Shown one piece after another: positions 61,028 to 64,000 of a stretch of DNA of 64,000 bases. The first letter of the stretch is position 1, and the number at the start of each line of letters is the position of its first letter. Source of the DNA: Petunia secreta (Eukaryota; Streptophyta; Magnoliopsida; Solanales; Solanaceae); the NCBI GenBank assembly GCA_029990175.1, contig JARKIP010000064.1:10248001-10312000 (forward strand). Direction: 5' to 3'. Under the pieces are notes generated by a model. That model had not been told where the DNA came from. It saw nothing but the letters and a program-made list of their open reading frames with translations, and did not search any database. A program made the position numbers and the translations under genes.

Positions 61028-61934
61028 ACACGTTGGGGATTGAGTGTATTAGTTGTATGTGGGAGTGTAAATGTGTATTTGTTGAGTTGTAGGGGCCATG
61101 TCATCAGATGGTGCTTTAGGGGAGTTGTACCGCACGCATGAGTGAGTGGTACAAGTGCTATAAGTGTGTTTTAGTGAGGTGTAGGCTTAGGTGGAGCTTA
61201 AGTGACGTATATGTAAACAAAGAGTGATGATGAGGACTAGATGTAGTAGAATTAGAGTTGTAAATTGACAAATTGACTAGTATTTAATTAAAATATTTAT
61301 AAATATAAATAATTAGTATAAAAATAGGAATAATTGTAAATAATTATAAATAAATATATTTAATCACAAATAAATATAGGTGAGCTCGAATAATACTTAA
61401 TTAATATAAATAGCCACAGATAATCATTAAATGATACTGGTAATGCATTAAATTGCGCAAATAGCGTAAGTATTTTGAAAAATAGCCTAAATGATGCAAT
61501 TACGTAATATAGTCACAATTAAGTAAGTATAATATAAATAGAATATTAATAATAGTATTACACGCGTAAATGCATGCTATCTAATGCATGGTTTGTTTGA
61601 AAAATAATATTACACATTTTAATTAAATATAGCCAAATTGCGAAAAAAAGTAAGGAATAAAATTGGGTATCAACGGCGCCCATAAAGGACGGTTGTGCTT
61701 GTCCACTCGAGTGGTTAATTCTTTATCAACACTATACGTGGCGAGGATCCCCACCCCACATAGGTGCAAGTATAGAATTGACGATTTTAACGTACATATA
61801 TGCCTGGTGGCTTACCAAGAGTTGATCTAGTTGAGCGAGTTCATAACTTCAACTCAAAATATAGCCAAGTGCTATGAGGTTGATCTAGATGGGGAAAAAA
61901 AAAAGCTGGCTAAAGTTCAAATAGCAGTTTTATT
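61028..61934. other. AT-rich spacer
   Basis: No gene or element end is seen. GT-rich at 61040-61200, then AAATA-rich at 61260-61640. Confidence 0.4.
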
Positions 61935-61941
61935 AAATAAT

Positions 61942-62924
61942 GACAGAATACATACACAACCCCTTAAACTTGTTACTTTCTCTCATTTATACACCTCAAC
62001 CAAGACTTTTCCCATTTGAACACCTGAACCCTATTAAAAGTGTGTCTACTAAACACATGCAAATGACCTGGCATGGTACATATGTTACACTCCTTCAAGG
62101 AGAGTGAAAAAATCTCAAACATTTTATATTTATTTAATTATTACTTTAGTTATTTAATTATTTTATCTTCTTCATCTCAATTTCACCGCCACCATCTCCA
62201 CCAAGTAGTCATGCCCTGCACTACCTCTATCACCACCCTGCCTTCACCATCTCCTTCAAATTACCTTTTCCAAATTTATCTTTTCCACTTTTTCTTCTCT
62301 CCTTTAAAAAACAATTCAATCCCCAATTCCTTGGCGTTTAATTGCGGATTATTTACTCATAACACTGAAATCATTAATCATGGAGCTTTATAAAGTCGCC
62401 TAGGACTTTCCGATGAATCAGATTATGAAGACAACGTGAAAGAACCAAAACAGAAAGTGAAGAACATATCTAAAAAAGGGGAACCAACGAGAGGTGATGG
62501 CACCAAAATAAAGCAAATCAAATTCCGTTTTGAGTTATGTAATTGTACACACGCATAAGCCATTGTTAATGAAAGCAACATGATCAAAAAATTATATGAT
62601 TTAATCACCATGGGTACTGACGGGAAGTGATGGTGTATGGAATTGGGTTTGTGCCTTCCTTATTTTTCCTTTTGAATTTTGTCCACAAATATATCTATCG
62701 TGGCTTGATAAAAATAGGTGGCATGTGTTAATTGGTTGATTTATATATGTCAATAGAGGTGGTAAACATGCGCGCTTATATTTTTTTTTTTTTAAATGTA
62801 TGGGATATGTCAAATAATTACACATACGATGAGGTTTAGGGGTTCAAATAGGAATGGCCTTGGTTGAGGTATCTAAATGAGAAAAAGTGGCAGATCTAAG
62901 GGGTCGCGTATGTATTCTTGCCTG
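61942..62924. mobile_element. Non-autonomous Mutator-type element with long inverted ends
   Basis: The left end GACAGAATACATACACAACC and the reverse complement of the right end CAGGCAAGAATACATACGCG pair over roughly 130 bp. They share AGAATACATAC, ACCCCTTA, TCTCATTTA, ACACCTCAACCAAG-like and ATTTGAACxCCT words. AAATAAT at 61935-61941 and 62925-62931 is a likely target duplication of at least 7 bp. Long TIRs without coding capacity suggest a MULE-type MITE. The inside has no transposase. Confidence 0.75.
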
Positions 62925-63299
62925 AAATAATTGACGCAGGGTCTGAATATGAAATGGGGTGCTGGGCCTATAACATCTTAAAGAGGCTGTTGGCCCTGTG
63001 AAATAAGAAAAACAAGAAAAGTTGCAAAAAGAAACTTAAATAAAAGTAAAGCAAATAAACTATGTAATGCTATGCTCTGAGCTGCCCACTCTCTCCCCAA
63101 TCCTTCAAGCATCCAAGTGTGTGCTGTGTCAAAGTTGGATGTTTGATGTTTGAGTGTCTTCCACTGCCTCGTGGGGTCATGACCTTTCCTTCTTGTCTGC
63201 TTCTGCTGATATAAGGATAGCTACTGTATAGCATTCCCTTGTAGTCTGTTGCGCTTAGCAAATCTCTATTACTCGCTACTCAGTTGGGTACTCTCTTTT

Positions 63300-64000
63300 T
63301 GGTATAAGGTGGATGGCACCGCCCTTATCTGATGTACCAGGGCCACCAAACAATAGCATTATATGGGATGCCTATCTTCATTACTAGAAACAATGTCGCT
63401 TTAATGACGCCAGACGTGTATACTGCAAGAGTAATTTCCCCCACAAAATTTTTACATGAGTTGTTAAAGCCTGCCAATATGTACGAACACGGGGATACTT
63501 GGTCTACTACTACCATGGCTAGCACAACTTCCCACTTGATGAAATTCACAGCGCTTCCGACATTAACTAGGACGTGTTAACGTCCGTATCTCCAATCCTC
63601 AATGTTATAACCAGAGCATCGTGGTACGGGAAAACAAAACCGTCAAGGTCCTCGTACTCGAAGAAAATTACGTCATCATAGATATGTCTTTCTTCTCTTA
63701 ACTAGCCCTACATATTATCACACTGCCTTCGATTTCACTATGTTCAAGACGACCTCCTACGATCGCGATGATGGATCTCTTTGTTTTTAGCAGTTATGAG
63801 GGTCCTTTTGTGTCCCTATTCATGGCATAAGTCTGTTTCCATTTCTCTGTCAGAAATTTCTTCATATGTCCCATATTAAGAAGGTGAGCTACTTCTAGTA
63901 TCAAAGCTCTGGAATCGGTAGTGTCATGCCCATAGTCTTTTTAAACATAGTAGAGGTTTGAATCCCTCCTTCTAAGGTCAGCCCTCATGTTTTCGCAACT
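63300..64000 (-). pseudogene. Ty3/gypsy gag C-terminus and protease, broken (runs off window)
   Basis: Minus-strand reading: DTTDSRALILEVAHLLNMGH, MKKFLTEKWKQTYAMN (gag end after the CCHC-like region), then DDVIFFEYEDLDGFVFPYHD, ALVITLRIGDTDVNT, VLVNVGSAVNFIKW, FVGEITLAVYTSGVIKATLF and GIPYNAIVWWPWYIR. The order H-NDALVIxxxI, V-L-V-D-x-G-S-S, VGEIxLPxxxxG and YNxILGRPW is that of the plant Ty3/gypsy protease. The catalytic Asp-x-Gly is Asn-Val-Gly here (near 63558-63566), so the protease would be inactive, and several frame changes and stops are present. Downstream pol would lie at lower coordinates but is not seen. Confidence 0.75.

Noticed and set aside
62073..62393. 106-codon plus-strand frame inside the Mutator-type MITE
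   Set aside because: Low-complexity Ser/Pro/Phe reading with no start context or domain; the element is non-coding by its structure.

Overview
This window is plant nuclear DNA, most likely from a dicot in or near the nightshade family. The evidence is one recognisable plant transcription factor gene with a GT-AG intron, embedded in about 60 kb of nested and decayed transposable elements (Ty3/gypsy-type LTR retrotransposons, hAT, Mutator-like and Stowaway-like DNA elements, and an organelle-DNA insert). The species assignment is an inference from general element style, not a measurement.

Left block, 1-18845. Four levels of insertion can be dated by order. A minus-strand LTR retrotransposon (E1, PBS 747-761) has its LTR (762-18845) split by a plus-strand retrotransposon E2 (1135-17142, target duplication CTCAA). 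The 5' LTR of E2 is split by a second minus-strand element of the E1 family, E3 (2398-12828). The 5' LTR of E3 holds a hAT element (8355-9414) and a 773-bp organelle-like insert (11049-11821). A small MITE sits in the E2 5' LTR.

Gene block, 18846-23200. The only intact gene I can support is a WIP-type C2H2 zinc-finger gene, closest to TRANSPARENT TESTA 1, at 21041-22219 (two exons, 273 aa).

Mutator-related block, about 23000-32100. It holds a broken DUF1985-type gene (+), a broken GRF zinc-finger gene (-), two other very small TATA-driven units, and a truncated MULE transposase (-). I read this as the remains of one large gene-carrying MULE, but its ends are not defined.

Middle block, 32700-48290. 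It holds a hairpin-forming palindromic repeat cluster (33940-34355), a decayed Ty3/gypsy element (34847-40264), a gag-like transposon gene relic (42110-44310), a minus-strand LTR with a TATA box (about 45080-47060) and a candidate first exon of an unknown minus-strand gene (47761-47954).

Right block, 48297-64000. Three LTRs alternate with two internal regions in a head-to-tail array with a period of about 4.74-4.77 kb. It ends in a 149-bp inverted copy of its own LTR end, and the whole is flanked by a near-perfect 5-bp repeat. The LTRs are chimeric. A Mutator-type non-autonomous element (61942-62924) and a minus-strand gag-protease relic (63300-64000) close the window.

Most long open frames here are not genes. 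In particular, a 54-bp minisatellite inside the LTRs (a multiple of three) keeps several frames open on both strands.
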